The translations under genes and the position numbers were made by a program. A DNA stretch of 64,000 nt from Caldilineaceae bacterium. GTDB taxonomy: Bacteria; Chloroflexota; Anaerolineae; Caldilineales; Caldilineaceae. Below, piece by piece: positions 24,850-33,099 of this stretch (the first letter of the stretch is position 1; every line of letters begins with the position of its first letter). A model generated the notes under the pieces. The model was not told where the DNA came from, made no database searches, and was given only the letters and a program-made list of their open reading frames with translations. Location of the stretch: positions 124,001 through 188,000 of the forward strand of contig JAJDTL010000019.1 in NCBI GenBank assembly GCA_022827195.1, given 5' to 3'.

Positions 24850-26682
24850 GTGCTTACCCGCGATCCCACCTATCTTGGAACGATCGCAGCAGTCTCCGGG
24901 GCTGCACTAAACGTTCACCTCGCTGAGTCAATCGCGTCAGGTTTGTCCATTTTTAAGGGCGAAACCTACAAAGTTGGGCAAGTCGGCAGCTTTGTAAGAG
25001 TGCCACAAGGCTATCAAGACTTATTTGGGGTTGTTTCCGAAGTCGGCGCTAACGCTGCGCCTGCAAATATGGAATCTGTGGACGACACAGGGCGCTGGAT
25101 GAAAGTCGAGTTAGTGGGCGAGGTCATTGGCGGCACTTTCGAACGAGGGGTCAGTCAATATCCAAACATCGGAGACGCAGTCCACTTGGCGGTTGAGGAG
25201 CACTTGCGTAATCTCTACGATATAAGCGGGCAAGGACACATCGTGATCGGGACCCTTGCCAGTGCTGAGAGTATCACAGCTAAGGTTTCCCTAAACGAAT
25301 TGGTGACACGGCATTCCGCAGTTCTCGGGTCTACTGGATCTGGAAAGTCTACAACTATCGCAAGTCTCTTGAGATCTATAACGACCGCCGGCCCTGAATC
25401 TGGGGGATACCCTAACGCTCGGATCCTGCTTCTTGACATACATGGCGAGTACTCGATCCCTCTGGCCGACGTCGGCCAAGTGTTTAGTGTTGAGCCACAA
25501 TACGGCGAAGAACGCTTGTTCATTCCATATTGGGCACTGGATAGCGACGACCTGCTCAATTTTCTGACTGGTGGCTTGGAAGGTAACAGTGAGACGGCAT
25601 TTGCCGACAAAATTTATCAGCTTAAGTTGGCATCTCATAGTTCGCAGAAATTTCCGGGAGTTGACTCCGAATCAATAACTGTCGACACTCCTCTGCCCTT
25701 CAGCCTTAAGAAACTTTGGTATGACCTTATTGATTTCGAAACAGTGACCTTTGAGGGCAAGGACCGTGACCAACCGACTCGACAACATGCCGGTAACGCT
25801 GAGACCCTAACCCCGCCAACGTATAAGCCCCATGCAATGGGTTCCGCAGGCCCCTTTCTGAATTCACAGGCTGTCGGAATACAGCGTCCTTTGAACCTGC
25901 TACGATCTCGATTGCTTGATCGTCGCTACAATTTCCTGCTATGCCCCGGCCCTTGGGAGCCCAATCTGGATGGAAAGCCAACAAAAGACTTGGATACTCT
26001 TTTAGAAGGATGGTTAGGTGGTAGCAAACCCATCACCATTCTTGACCTGTCCGGGATACCCAGCAGCGTGCTCGAACGTCTGGTCGGTTCCATCCTCAAG
26101 ATAGTTTATGAAGCGCTGTTTTGGAGCCGAGAAAAGACGGAGGGTGGAAGCCAACGCCCTCTGCTGATCGTAATGGAAGAGGCACATCGCTACCTGTCAG
26201 ATGGATTAGATGGGACAGCATCTGAGGTAGTTCAAAGAATTGTCAAGGAAGGCAGAAAGTATGGAGTGGGCGCCATGGTGGTTAGCCAGCGGCCTTCAGA
26301 AGTGAATGAGACCATACTATCCCAGTGTGGAACTTTTTTTGCACTTCGTCTAGCGAACCCATCTGACCGCGCACGTGTCCAAGGCACGCTGCCGGATGGC
26401 CTTGTTAGCCTTCTCGATGTGCTGCCAATCCTCCGTACCGGCGAAGCAATCGTTACTGGCGAAGCAGCAAAACTACCAATGCGCTGCCGGGTAACCCTCC
26501 CTGCTAAGGAACATAGGCCGCGTAGCGAAGACCCGATTGTAAGTACCAATTGGGGCATGGCGAAACGCGAGGAGGGGTATGAGCGAGTTGTGGCATCTTG
26601 GCGGGCCCAGAGCCCGCTTGCGGTGGCCAAGGACCCGCAAATTACACGGATCCCTGTGGAAGACGACTCTACTGTTGAGTGA
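24850..26682 (+). CDS. HerA-type hexameric ATPase of the SIR2-HerA system
   Basis: This 610-residue HerA/FtsK-superfamily ATPase starts with a beta-barrel HAS domain (TIAAVSGAALNVHLAESIAS), followed by Walker A GSTGSGKST (160-168) and LLLDIHGEY. Walker B is LLIVMEEAHRYL, followed by the conserved VSQRPSEV, and the C-terminal AKLPMRCRV fits the HerA tail. In the known SIR2-HerA system the ATPase forms a complex with SIR2 and contributes to nuclease and NADase control. The GTG start directly abuts the SIR2 stop, so the two proteins are coupled. A KTSC protein follows after 11 bp, making a three-gene operon. Confidence 0.92.
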   Translation: MLTRDPTYLGTIAAVSGAALNVHLAESIASGLSIFKGETYKVGQVGSFVRVPQGYQDLFGVVSEVGANAAPANMESVDDTGRWMKVELVGEVIGGTFERGVSQYPNIGDAVHLAVEEHLRNLYDISGQGHIVIGTLASAESITAKVSLNELVTRHSAVLGSTGSGKSTTIASLLRSITTAGPESGGYPNARILLLDIHGEYSIPLADVGQVFSVEPQYGEERLFIPYWALDSDDLLNFLTGGLEGNSETAFADKIYQLKLASHSSQKFPGVDSESITVDTPLPFSLKKLWYDLIDFETVTFEGKDRDQPTRQHAGNAETLTPPTYKPHAMGSAGPFLNSQAVGIQRPLNLLRSRLLDRRYNFLLCPGPWEPNLDGKPTKDLDTLLEGWLGGSKPITILDLSGIPSSVLERLVGSILKIVYEALFWSREKTEGGSQRPLLIVMEEAHRYLSDGLDGTASEVVQRIVKEGRKYGVGAMVVSQRPSEVNETILSQCGTFFALRLANPSDRARVQGTLPDGLVSLLDVLPILRTGEAIVTGEAAKLPMRCRVTLPAKEHRPRSEDPIVSTNWGMAKREEGYERVVASWRAQSPLAVAKDPQITRIPVEDDSTVE

Positions 26683-26693
26683 GGAGAAGCCAG

Positions 26694-26906
26694 ATGAACA
26701 AATATCAAGTGGCATCATCCAACATAAGGGCAATAGGCTATGACATCATTACACAGACCCTTGAGGTCGAGTTCCTGAGTGGCTGGGTGTACCAGTACTA
26801 CGGCGTTTCAGAATACCTATATCAGCAACTCATGCAGGCACCATCCAAAGGACAATTCCTCAACCAATACATCAAGAATGCCTATCCATATTCGCGAGTC
26901 GGATAA
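26694..26906 (+). CDS. KTSC domain-containing small protein
   Basis: This 70-residue protein consists of one KTSC domain: SSNIRAIGYDIITQTLEVEF, then GWVYQYYGVSEYLYQQLMQA and a C-terminal FLNQYIKNAYPY. The domain resembles a C-terminal piece of lysyl-tRNA synthetases and occurs in many accessory genes, with no assigned function. GAGGAG lies upstream of ATG 26694, and the gene starts 11 bp after the HerA stop on the same strand, so it is probably co-expressed. A second, decayed KTSC gene abuts hsdS at 6613. Confidence 0.85.
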   Translation: MNKYQVASSNIRAIGYDIITQTLEVEFLSGWVYQYYGVSEYLYQQLMQAPSKGQFLNQYIKNAYPYSRVG

Positions 26907-27472
26907 TTGGATATAGGTCCTACAACTCAGGTATCCCCACAGTCTACACCTCAATGGGACGGTTCGTACGGTGCAACGGTCTAATCCGCCAACTTGAGCA
27001 CGCCCATGACCCATAAGAATCACCGACTTACAAGCCGTCTGTCCTAACTGTCAGCAGGTGCTGACGACCTTTCTCGTTGCAGATTTTGAGGTGGGTGGAG
27101 ATAGACGCGGGCAGACATTGCTTTCTGTACACCGGCTTGGAAATGGTCAGCGCGGCACCGGCGCGCTTAAGACGTTGGCGCAACGGACTCCCCTGAATCA
27201 ATGGAACCTACCCCTGCTCAATTCCTCGCCGACGCACCAATGCCCCACCTTGCCCTCTGCCGCAACAACCCATAAAATACCCCACAGGATGCCACCCCCG
27301 CTCCACACCCCGGCGTCCACCCTGAACGAGCTGGACAGTCACCGCAATTCACCAATCACGTGGCAGCGCAATCGCCGTACCATACGCAACACCCATTGAG
27401 GAGAGAGTCACGCGTAAACGCAACGCAAGGCGCCGCCGGCATGGCCGCGCTGGCAGCCTTCGTTGCCCCTGC
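26907..27472. other. 566 bp without a recognisable gene
   Basis: One frame near 27040-27180 reads CPNCQQVLTTFLVADFEVGG, which has a zinc-ribbon-like CxxC, but it lacks a start and the later translation is low-information. It could be a remnant. Otherwise I see no feature. Confidence 0.3.
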
Positions 27473-27661
27473 TGGCTCGCCAGCCCCGAATGGGCCAAGC
27501 CAGCCCTGGCCACCGTCGCCCTCTTCCGCGGCGAGTACAACGCCGAGTTCGGCGGGCTGATGGCCGCCAGCACCGTCATGATGCTGCCGGGCGTCATCCT
27601 TTTCTTCCTCACGCAGCGCACCTTCATCCAGGGAACTGCACTGACCGGAATCAAGGGATAA
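27473..27661 (+). pseudogene. 3' end of a sugar ABC transporter permease gene (MalG/UgpE type)
   Basis: The frame reads SPEWAKPALATVALFRGEYN, then LMAASTVMMLPGVILFFL and TQRTFIQGTALTGIKG before TAA. This is the last transmembrane helix and conserved tail (FIxGxxxGxxKG) of carbohydrate permeases of the MalG group. The first ~220 residues are missing. It lies 51 bp upstream of a PhyH gene; compare the intact permease at 62003. Confidence 0.8.
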
Positions 27662-27712
27662 ACCGGGGAACCCGGGCGCCCGCTCCGCCCCCGCCCCGCA
27701 AGGAGACACAGA

Positions 27713-28456
27713 ATGGACAACCTCGAAGCCAAACTGGACCGGCTCGAAGAGGACGGCTTTATCCTCGTCGAAAACGCGCTCACGCCGGAGGAGACCGAGC
27801 ACGTGCGCCAGCGCATCAACCACGCCCGCACCATGGGCTGGGAGGAGGGCCTCAACGCGGTCGGCAACATGTGGTTCGATTCGCTGCTCGACCGCGAGCC
27901 GGAGACCTACGCGCCCCTGGTCGGCCACCCCAGCATCCGCCCCATCCTCGAAGGCATGATGGGCCGCCAGTGCCAGCTGCGCAGCTTCCGCGCCCACATC
28001 AACCCTGGGCCCTACCTGCAGGAGTGGCATCTCGACTTCTACGGCTACTGGCAGGAGAAGCGCGAGCTCGGCCGCGCCCGCTACGCGGTGCAGCCGGTCG
28101 GCATCAACACCACCTTCTACTTCCAGGACAACGGCCCCGACCTCGCGCACCTCAAGTTCATCAAGAACGGGCACAAGGTCGAGCCGCCCCACCTCGACCC
28201 GATGGACCGGCCCAGGTTCGAGGCCTGGTGCGAGGCGCAGGAGCACGTCATCCTCTACCCCAAGGCAGGCGACTGCATCGTCTTCATCAACCACATCCCG
28301 CACCAGGGCGCCAAGCACCAGGAACAGGTCGAGCGCAGCAACGTCGTCTGCCACTACCAGGTCACGCCGATGTACGAGGGCATCTGGCACGTCTCCACCC
28401 CGCGCGGCTACGACGGCACCTTCCCGTTTGGGGAGGACCGCAGGCCGAAGGGGTGA
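27713..28456 (+). CDS. Phytanoyl-CoA dioxygenase family protein (PhyH), gene 1
   Basis: This 247-residue Fe(II)/2-oxoglutarate-dependent oxygenase fold has the metal-binding HLD at 106-108 (EWHLDFYG) and the distal His in IPHQGAKH (about 196-203), with a downstream segment containing Arg/Asn that could bind the cosubstrate. PhyH enzymes hydroxylate small molecules; the substrate here is unknown. AAGGAG lies 8 bases upstream of ATG 27713. A permease tail upstream suggests it once followed a sugar transporter operon. Its last 177 bp are duplicated almost exactly at 29379-29555, with hicAB between the copies. Confidence 0.88.
   Translation: MDNLEAKLDRLEEDGFILVENALTPEETEHVRQRINHARTMGWEEGLNAVGNMWFDSLLDREPETYAPLVGHPSIRPILEGMMGRQCQLRSFRAHINPGPYLQEWHLDFYGYWQEKRELGRARYAVQPVGINTTFYFQDNGPDLAHLKFIKNGHKVEPPHLDPMDRPRFEAWCEAQEHVILYPKAGDCIVFINHIPHQGAKHQEQVERSNVVCHYQVTPMYEGIWHVSTPRGYDGTFPFGEDRRPKG
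28276..28452 (+). repeat. Direct repeat, left copy (3' end of phyH 1)
   Basis: This 177-bp segment is repeated at 29379-29555. I count two mismatches: GTC/ATC in one codon and one silent C/T. The repeats frame a 926-bp insert with hicAB. Confidence 0.92.
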
Positions 28457-28850
28457 CCCTGGCCCTTGCGGTTATATGAATCTCCTCCTTGCCTGTTGCC
28501 GTCCATCCATGGGGACCGGAAGCGGGCAAATTTTCGCTTGAACCCACATACACCGTCCAGACCGATTGAAGAATGGCGGCTTGATCCCCTGCCCCTGGCA
28601 GATCGTCGTGCGCGACGGGAACGACACCTGCGCTGACGGCTATGGGTAAGGCGACGGGGTGTCCCGGAATAAATGAGCTCTTGTTTGACTGCCGCATCAG
28701 CTGTTGCCCGGGACATGGTGCGCCCCAACAGCAAGTCCTTCTCTGGGCAATCGTCTGACCGTTCGGGCCAACCGTTAGGTACAGGTTTGACAAGGGCCGC
28801 TTCTTTGCCTACTGTATCGACAAAACCGATACGGTGCGGAGTACAGGATA
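28453..28850. other. Gap with a mandelate-racemase-like 5' fragment (about 28575-28650)
   Basis: Most of this gap holds no gene. Bases ~28575-28650 translate to PWQIVVRDGNDTCADGYG, matching LWQIVVRVETDAGVTGYG of the dehydratase at 30528, and share TGGCAGATCGTCGTGCGCG with it. At about 75 percent similarity it looks like the 5' end of a diverged paralogue. Confidence 0.6.
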
Positions 28851-29102
28851 TTGGGCAGACGCACGCAACTTCGCCAACGAATTCTCGATGGCCGCTCGGA
28901 TGCGAATATACGATTTAACGATTTGCGCGCCCTGCTATTGAGATTGGGGTTCAGCGAGCGGGTAAGGGGAAGCCATCATATCTTCAGAAAGGGAGGAGTG
29001 ACCGAAAGACTGAATCTGCAACGCGACGGCAGTCACGCCAAACCCTACCAGGTCAGACAGGTCCGTCAGGTCATCCTGAAGTACAGGTTGGAGGAAGAGT
29101 GA
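28851..29102 (+). CDS. hicA: HicA family toxin (mRNA interferase)
   Basis: This 83-residue HicA has the double-stranded-RNA-binding-like fold with the catalytic His in GSHHIF (about 40-45) and the C-terminal segment KPYQVRQVRQVILKYRL. HicA cleaves mRNA and tmRNA until bound by HicB. The TTG start at 28851 gives MGRRTQLRQRILDGRSDANI, the usual N-terminus for this subfamily; no ATG is available nearby in frame. The stop overlaps the hicB start by one base (TGATG). The pair lies inside a duplication of the phyH 3' end. Confidence 0.9.
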   Translation: MGRRTQLRQRILDGRSDANIRFNDLRALLLRLGFSERVRGSHHIFRKGGVTERLNLQRDGSHAKPYQVRQVRQVILKYRLEEE

Positions 29103-29314
29103 TGTACAAATACGAGGTCATAATTTACTGGAGCAATGCTGACGACACGTTCGTCGCCGAGGTGCCGGAGCTTTCCGGGTGCATGGCTCACGGTGGTACA
29201 CAGGAAGCTGCACTCCGAAATATCAACGAAGCAATGGCGCTCTGGATCGACACCGCGCGTGAGTTTGGCGACCCTGTTCCAGAACCCAAAGGCGAACGCC
29301 TGATGCTGGCATGA
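29102..29314 (+). CDS. hicB: HicB family antitoxin
   Basis: This 70-residue short-form HicB starts with the partial RNase H-like fold: YKYEVIIYWSNADDTFVAEV then PELSGCMAHGGTQEAALRNI. It lacks the C-terminal DNA-binding domain found in longer HicB proteins, so it should neutralise HicA directly. ATG 29102 shares its first base with the hicA stop. A hairpin terminator follows at 29327. Confidence 0.9.
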   Translation: MYKYEVIIYWSNADDTFVAEVPELSGCMAHGGTQEAALRNINEAMALWIDTAREFGDPVPEPKGERLMLA

Positions 29315-29326
29315 ACCGGTGATATC

Positions 29327-29364
29327 GGCCTGCCCCATTCGCCGGGGCGGGCCTTCTGTTTTCT
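29327..29364 (+). terminator. Rho-independent terminator after hicB
   Basis: GGCCTGCCCC pairs with GGGGCGGGCC across a 7-base loop (one T-G pair), followed by TTCTGTTTTCT. It is placed 13 bp after the hicB stop. Confidence 0.75.
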
Positions 29365-29378
29365 GAAACTCATAACCC

Positions 29379-29559
29379 CATCGTCTTCATCAACCACATC
29401 CCGCACCAGGGCGCCAAGCACCAGGAACAGATCGAGCGCAGCAACGTCGTCTGCCACTACCAGGTCACGCCGATGTACGAGGGCATCTGGCACGTCTCCA
29501 CCCCGCGCGGCTACGACGGCACCTTTCCGTTTGGGGAGGACCGCAGGCCGAAGGGATAG
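29379..29559 (+). pseudogene. Duplicated 3' end of phyH 1 (right copy of direct repeat)
   Basis: The frame INHIPHQGAKHQEQIERSNV and onwards matches the last 59 codons of the PhyH at 27713, ending in TAG instead of TGA. It has no upstream part, so it is a fragment. Near identity (2 mismatches in 177 bp) indicates a recent event, or conversion between the copies. Confidence 0.92.
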
Positions 29560-29723
29560 GGGGTGGGCGGTAGGGCGGCCGGAACTTCCCTCAGCCCGTG
29601 GCTGCAGGCCCGCAAAGATTTAAGCAAGAAACCTCAGCTCAAAGGGGCGAGTCAAATGTCGCCCGCCACTTGTCATGCGGGCGTTTTGCAGGTGCGGAGT
29701 TGTAAGAAAGTGGCGGGGTTGAT

Positions 29724-30110
29724 TTATGCGCGGGGTTTTGGCTTGACTATTTTCCCTTGCCAATCGCACAAGTTTTCAAAAGAGAAAGAGCCTGATTCAA
29801 GCATACCCATGATGCTTGTATATGCTTCAATGCTATCGCAGTCAATGTAATAGCCATTGATTCTCAAGAAGCCGTCACAGACGGCAAAGGCGGTCCTCTT
29901 ATTGCCGTCTATGAATGGATGGTTCATTGTCAGACTCTCCATGAGAGCCGCCGCCTCTTCGATGATGCTATTGTAGTATCCGGTTTGGGGACGGTTGATT
30001 GCTGCCTCTAGAGCGCCCTCGTCAAGCATGCCAAAAGAACCCCCATATTTTTCAATGAGGGCATCATGTGCCGCCACAGCATCCTTGACAGTAGGGTAGA
30101 CACGACTCAT
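29724..30110 (-). CDS. doc: Doc-type toxin (Fic fold)
   Basis: This 128-residue protein has the short Fic domain of Doc toxins: HPFIDGNKRTAF (about 64-75), with Lys where AMPylating Fic enzymes have Gly/Arg. Doc uses ATP to phosphorylate elongation factor Tu and blocks translation. The N-terminal VYPTVKDAVAAHDALIEKYG also fits. The start overlaps the antitoxin stop by 4 bases on the minus strand. The module lies between the phyH 3' fragment and the mandelate-racemase-like gene. Confidence 0.9.
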   Translation of the reverse strand: MSRVYPTVKDAVAAHDALIEKYGGSFGMLDEGALEAAINRPQTGYYNSIIEEAAALMESLTMNHPFIDGNKRTAFAVCDGFLRINGYYIDCDSIEAYTSIMGMLESGSFSFENLCDWQGKIVKPKPRA

Positions 30111-30316
30111 TCAGCCAGCAATTCATAGAGTTTGTCGTTACGCTTGATACTCTCCCGGACCTGGGCCATGAACTCTTCATGGTGGTCGGAAGATGGATCG
30201 ACTTCCTTATCCGGGTTATCTTGGACAGCCTCATGCTCTGGAGTAGGATCTGCGCCGTTGTCCCTGCCTTGAGAGCGTAAGCGGCTTTTCTTATTCGACG
30301 ACGGGGAGGTGGTCAT
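30107..30316 (-). CDS. Antitoxin partner of Doc
   Basis: This 69-residue protein has a polar, disordered first half (MTTSPSSNKKSRLRSQGRD) and a C-terminal helix EFMAQVRESIKRNDKLYELL then AE, which resembles the toxin-wrapping helix of Phd-like antitoxins. It lies immediately upstream of doc and overlaps it by 4 bases. ATG 30316 has AAAGGATG upstream; a longer frame from 30442 lacks support. There is no clear DNA-binding domain, so autoregulation is uncertain. Confidence 0.7.
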   Translation of the reverse strand: MTTSPSSNKKSRLRSQGRDNGADPTPEHEAVQDNPDKEVDPSSDHHEEFMAQVRESIKRNDKLYELLAE

Positions 30317-30527
30317 CGTCTTGCATCCTTTCACTTTGGCGAGATAGGGTGATCTGCGTTTGCCTCGTGTTTCATTTTGCGGACAGGTTTTCCCCTTTTT
30401 CCCCGCCACGTAGTGTAAACTTGATGTTAGCAAATATGCCAACGCCTGTCAATCGATTCGCACTCTCGGTTACATTCGGACAGATGCGCCGCATTCGATT
30501 TCACGACCACCTTCACACCCACCTACC

Positions 30528-31616
30528 ATGAAAATCACCGACGTCCGCGCCGTCTACCCCAGCTACCGCCAGCCCCTCGGCGGCTGGCGACCCCACCTCT
30601 GGCAGATCGTCGTGCGCGTCGAAACCGACGCCGGCGTCACCGGCTATGGCTACGGCGGCGGCGGCATTCCCAGCGTCGAGGTCGTCAACCGCCACCTGCG
30701 CGAGCTGCTGCTCGACGAACGCTGCGACAGCCCTGCCGACATCGAATGCCTCTGGGACAAGCTCTACACCGCCTCCATCCCCTACGGCCGCGGCGGCATC
30801 GCCATCATGGCCCTCAGCGGCGTCGACCTCGCCCTGTGGGACCTCCTGGGAATGGCCGAGCGGCAGCCTGTCTACGCGCTCCTCGGAGGCTCCGCCGCGC
30901 CCCGCATCCGCGCCTACGCCTCCGGCGACGACCCGGCATGGTTCGCCGAGCAGGGCTTCAGCGCGCACAAGGTCTCCTGCGGCCGCCCGCAGCACGCCGG
31001 CGACTATGAGCAGGCCGCGGCCATGGCGGAAGAATCACGCCGCCACCTGGGCGCCGACGCGTTGCTGATGTTCGACTGCTACATGGCCTGGGATGCCGCC
31101 GCAACCCTGAAGATGGCGCAGACCCTTGCGCCCTACGACATCTACTGGTTCGAGGATTTACTGACGCCGGACGACCTCGACGGGCTGGCCCAGCTGCGGC
31201 CGCAGATCAAGCCAGTCCAGCTGGCCGGCGGCGAGCACGACTTCACCCACCACAGCTTCGCCGCCATCGCCGCAGCCGGCGCGCTCGACATCTGGCAGCC
31301 GGACGTGACCTGGTGCGGCGGCGTCACCGCGACACAGCGCATCATCGCACAGGCGCAGACGGCCGGCGCGACCGTAGTCCTGCACCGCGGCGGCGAGCCG
31401 TGGGGCCTGCACGTCATCGCAGGGACAGAATGCGACCTGCGCTCAAATAGCGAAGCGGTAGCGCCTCTGACAAGGCTGGGTGAACTGGTGCTGGGCAACC
31501 GGCATAGGTCGCCCGAAGAGTTGTGGCTGGACGCGCCGCAGCCGGAGAACGGCTATCTGACGCCTGCCGACGCGCCCGGCTTCGGCCTGCGCCTGAACGA
31601 AGAGCTCCTGGACTGA
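30528..31616 (+). CDS. Mandelate racemase/muconate lactonizing family dehydratase
   Basis: This is a 362-residue enolase-superfamily enzyme. The lid domain starts MKITDVRAVYPSYRQPLGGW, and the barrel carries the three metal ligands Asp183 (MFDCYMAW), Glu209 (YWFEDLL) and Glu236 (GGEHDFT), plus HKVSCGRP near 147 and VVLHRGGEP with His286 as likely base. The pattern is closest to acid-sugar dehydratases of the L-rhamnonate type. Such an enzyme would act after a lactonase like that at 21205 and before an aldolase like that at 42372. Substrate is inferred only. It is upstream of, and convergent with, larA. Confidence 0.87.
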   Translation: MKITDVRAVYPSYRQPLGGWRPHLWQIVVRVETDAGVTGYGYGGGGIPSVEVVNRHLRELLLDERCDSPADIECLWDKLYTASIPYGRGGIAIMALSGVDLALWDLLGMAERQPVYALLGGSAAPRIRAYASGDDPAWFAEQGFSAHKVSCGRPQHAGDYEQAAAMAEESRRHLGADALLMFDCYMAWDAAATLKMAQTLAPYDIYWFEDLLTPDDLDGLAQLRPQIKPVQLAGGEHDFTHHSFAAIAAAGALDIWQPDVTWCGGVTATQRIIAQAQTAGATVVLHRGGEPWGLHVIAGTECDLRSNSEAVAPLTRLGELVLGNRHRSPEELWLDAPQPENGYLTPADAPGFGLRLNEELLD

Positions 31617-31625
31617 CCCCCGCGC

Positions 31626-32891
31626 CTACACCAGGTAAGGAATCGTCATCGGCCCCTCGGGCAGGACCGCGACCGGTACATCCGCCCCCAGACGCGCAAC
31701 CGCGTCGCCGATATGCCCGTTCAGGTCGGCCACCGGCGTCAGGCCGGCGCGCGTGACCGCATCCGGCTCCAGCTCGCTGTAGATCGCCACCTGCGCCCGC
31801 AGCGCGACCTCGGCGAACTTCTGCACCTGCCACTGGTCCAGCATGTGGAAATCGGGGCGGAAGATCGTCTCCAGCATCGCCTGCGGCGAGCTGTGCTCGT
31901 AGAGCAGCTTGGTAAAGTTGCCGTGCGCCGGGAAGCCGTCGTTGCAGCGCGCCGCCACGACCATCTCGCCGTCGTCCTCGATGATCTCCGCAGCAGCGCA
32001 CATCCCCTTCACCGACTGGTAGAGGTTCTGGTCCAGCGGGAAGCCGCTGTTGGTCGTGATCACCAGCGGAAAACGCCGCTCGACCGGGGCCATCGCCGTC
32101 TCCTTCACATAACGGCAGCCCTCCTCGTGCGCGGCGATGACGTCGCCGCAGAAAAAGCGCGTGATCTGCCGCTCGTGGTTGAGCGTGACGTTCACCAGAA
32201 AGTCGACCGGCAGCGCCGACCCGTTCGCCCGGATCTGCTCCTGCGTCGGGTTGCCCGCCAGCACCCCCCACTTGCTCTGCGGGTGGCCGATCATCTCGGC
32301 GCGGTGATAGTACAGGATCGAGGCCAGGTCGGCCACACCGGGGAAGGCGGCCTTGTAACCCCCCGAAAAGCCGGCCATGAAGTGCGGCTCGATAAAACCG
32401 ACGAGGATGCGCCGGTCCGCCTCCACGTATTCACGGTTCATCAACAGCGGGCCGCGCCCGTCCCGCCCCGGCCGCGCCACCGCCAGCGTATCTTCATCAT
32501 ACGCGTTGTGGTTGATCACCCACAGCCGCCGGTAGAGCGCCGGGCCAACAATCCCTGCCAGCTCCTCCGCCGTGTTGCCGCGGTGCGTCCCCGTGCCCGC
32601 GATAACGGTAATGTTCTCCTCCGGCACATGCGCCAGCTCGGCCAGGATCCACGGCAGGAGCCGGTCGGAGGGCAGGGGGCGGGTGCCGTCGGCTATGACG
32701 ATCGCAACGCTTTCGTGCGCGCGCACCGTTTCGGCCAGCGGCCGCGCCTCCTTGGGCGCGCGCACCGCTTCCCGGAACGCGGCCTGCTCGTCCGGCAGCC
32801 CTTCGACAAAGCGCGGGCGAATGATGGTGGCGTTTTCGGTCGGCAGCTCGGCTTCCAGCCCGTCGCGGCCGTATTGGAGATGGATCTGCAT
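31626..32891 (-). CDS. LarA-like nickel-dependent racemase/epimerase (DUF2088)
   Basis: This 421-residue member of the LarA family uses the nickel-pincer cofactor to racemise or epimerise 2-hydroxy acids. Residues matching LarA's active site are DGTRP (68-72), THR (102-104), H170 in IEPHF, K180 in GFSGGYKAAFPG (the cofactor-bound Lys) and H196 in YYHRAE. No larB, larC or larE cofactor genes are in the window, so they must be elsewhere. In sugar-acid gene neighbourhoods LarA homologues often act on longer hydroxy acids rather than lactate, so the substrate is open. A heptad repeat lies upstream of its start. Confidence 0.88.
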   Translation of the reverse strand: MQIHLQYGRDGLEAELPTENATIIRPRFVEGLPDEQAAFREAVRAPKEARPLAETVRAHESVAIVIADGTRPLPSDRLLPWILAELAHVPEENITVIAGTGTHRGNTAEELAGIVGPALYRRLWVINHNAYDEDTLAVARPGRDGRGPLLMNREYVEADRRILVGFIEPHFMAGFSGGYKAAFPGVADLASILYYHRAEMIGHPQSKWGVLAGNPTQEQIRANGSALPVDFLVNVTLNHERQITRFFCGDVIAAHEEGCRYVKETAMAPVERRFPLVITTNSGFPLDQNLYQSVKGMCAAAEIIEDDGEMVVAARCNDGFPAHGNFTKLLYEHSSPQAMLETIFRPDFHMLDQWQVQKFAEVALRAQVAIYSELEPDAVTRAGLTPVADLNGHIGDAVARLGADVPVAVLPEGPMTIPYLV

Positions 32892-32911
32892 CTTCGGTAC
32901 CCGTTTGACTG

Positions 32912-32955
32912 CAGTGGTCAGTGGCCGGTTGCCAGTGGCCCGTAGACAGTTGTGC
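32912..32955. repeat. Heptad repeat, AGTGGCC form
   Basis: Consecutive 7-mers AGTGGTC, AGTGGCC, GGTTGCC, AGTGGCC start just upstream of larA's start codon. A short related run occurs at 33049-33070. Confidence 0.7.
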
Positions 32956-33099
32956 GGCGGAGTCGTATCCGCTGTGAGTAGCGTAGAATTTGCTTCTCGT
33001 GTATTCTAGCCTTCTAGCCGCGAAGCGGCAAGGGATACGGCGCGGCAGCGGTCAGTGGCCGGTAGACGATCCGCCACAGCGCAAAGGCAGGACCGAACA

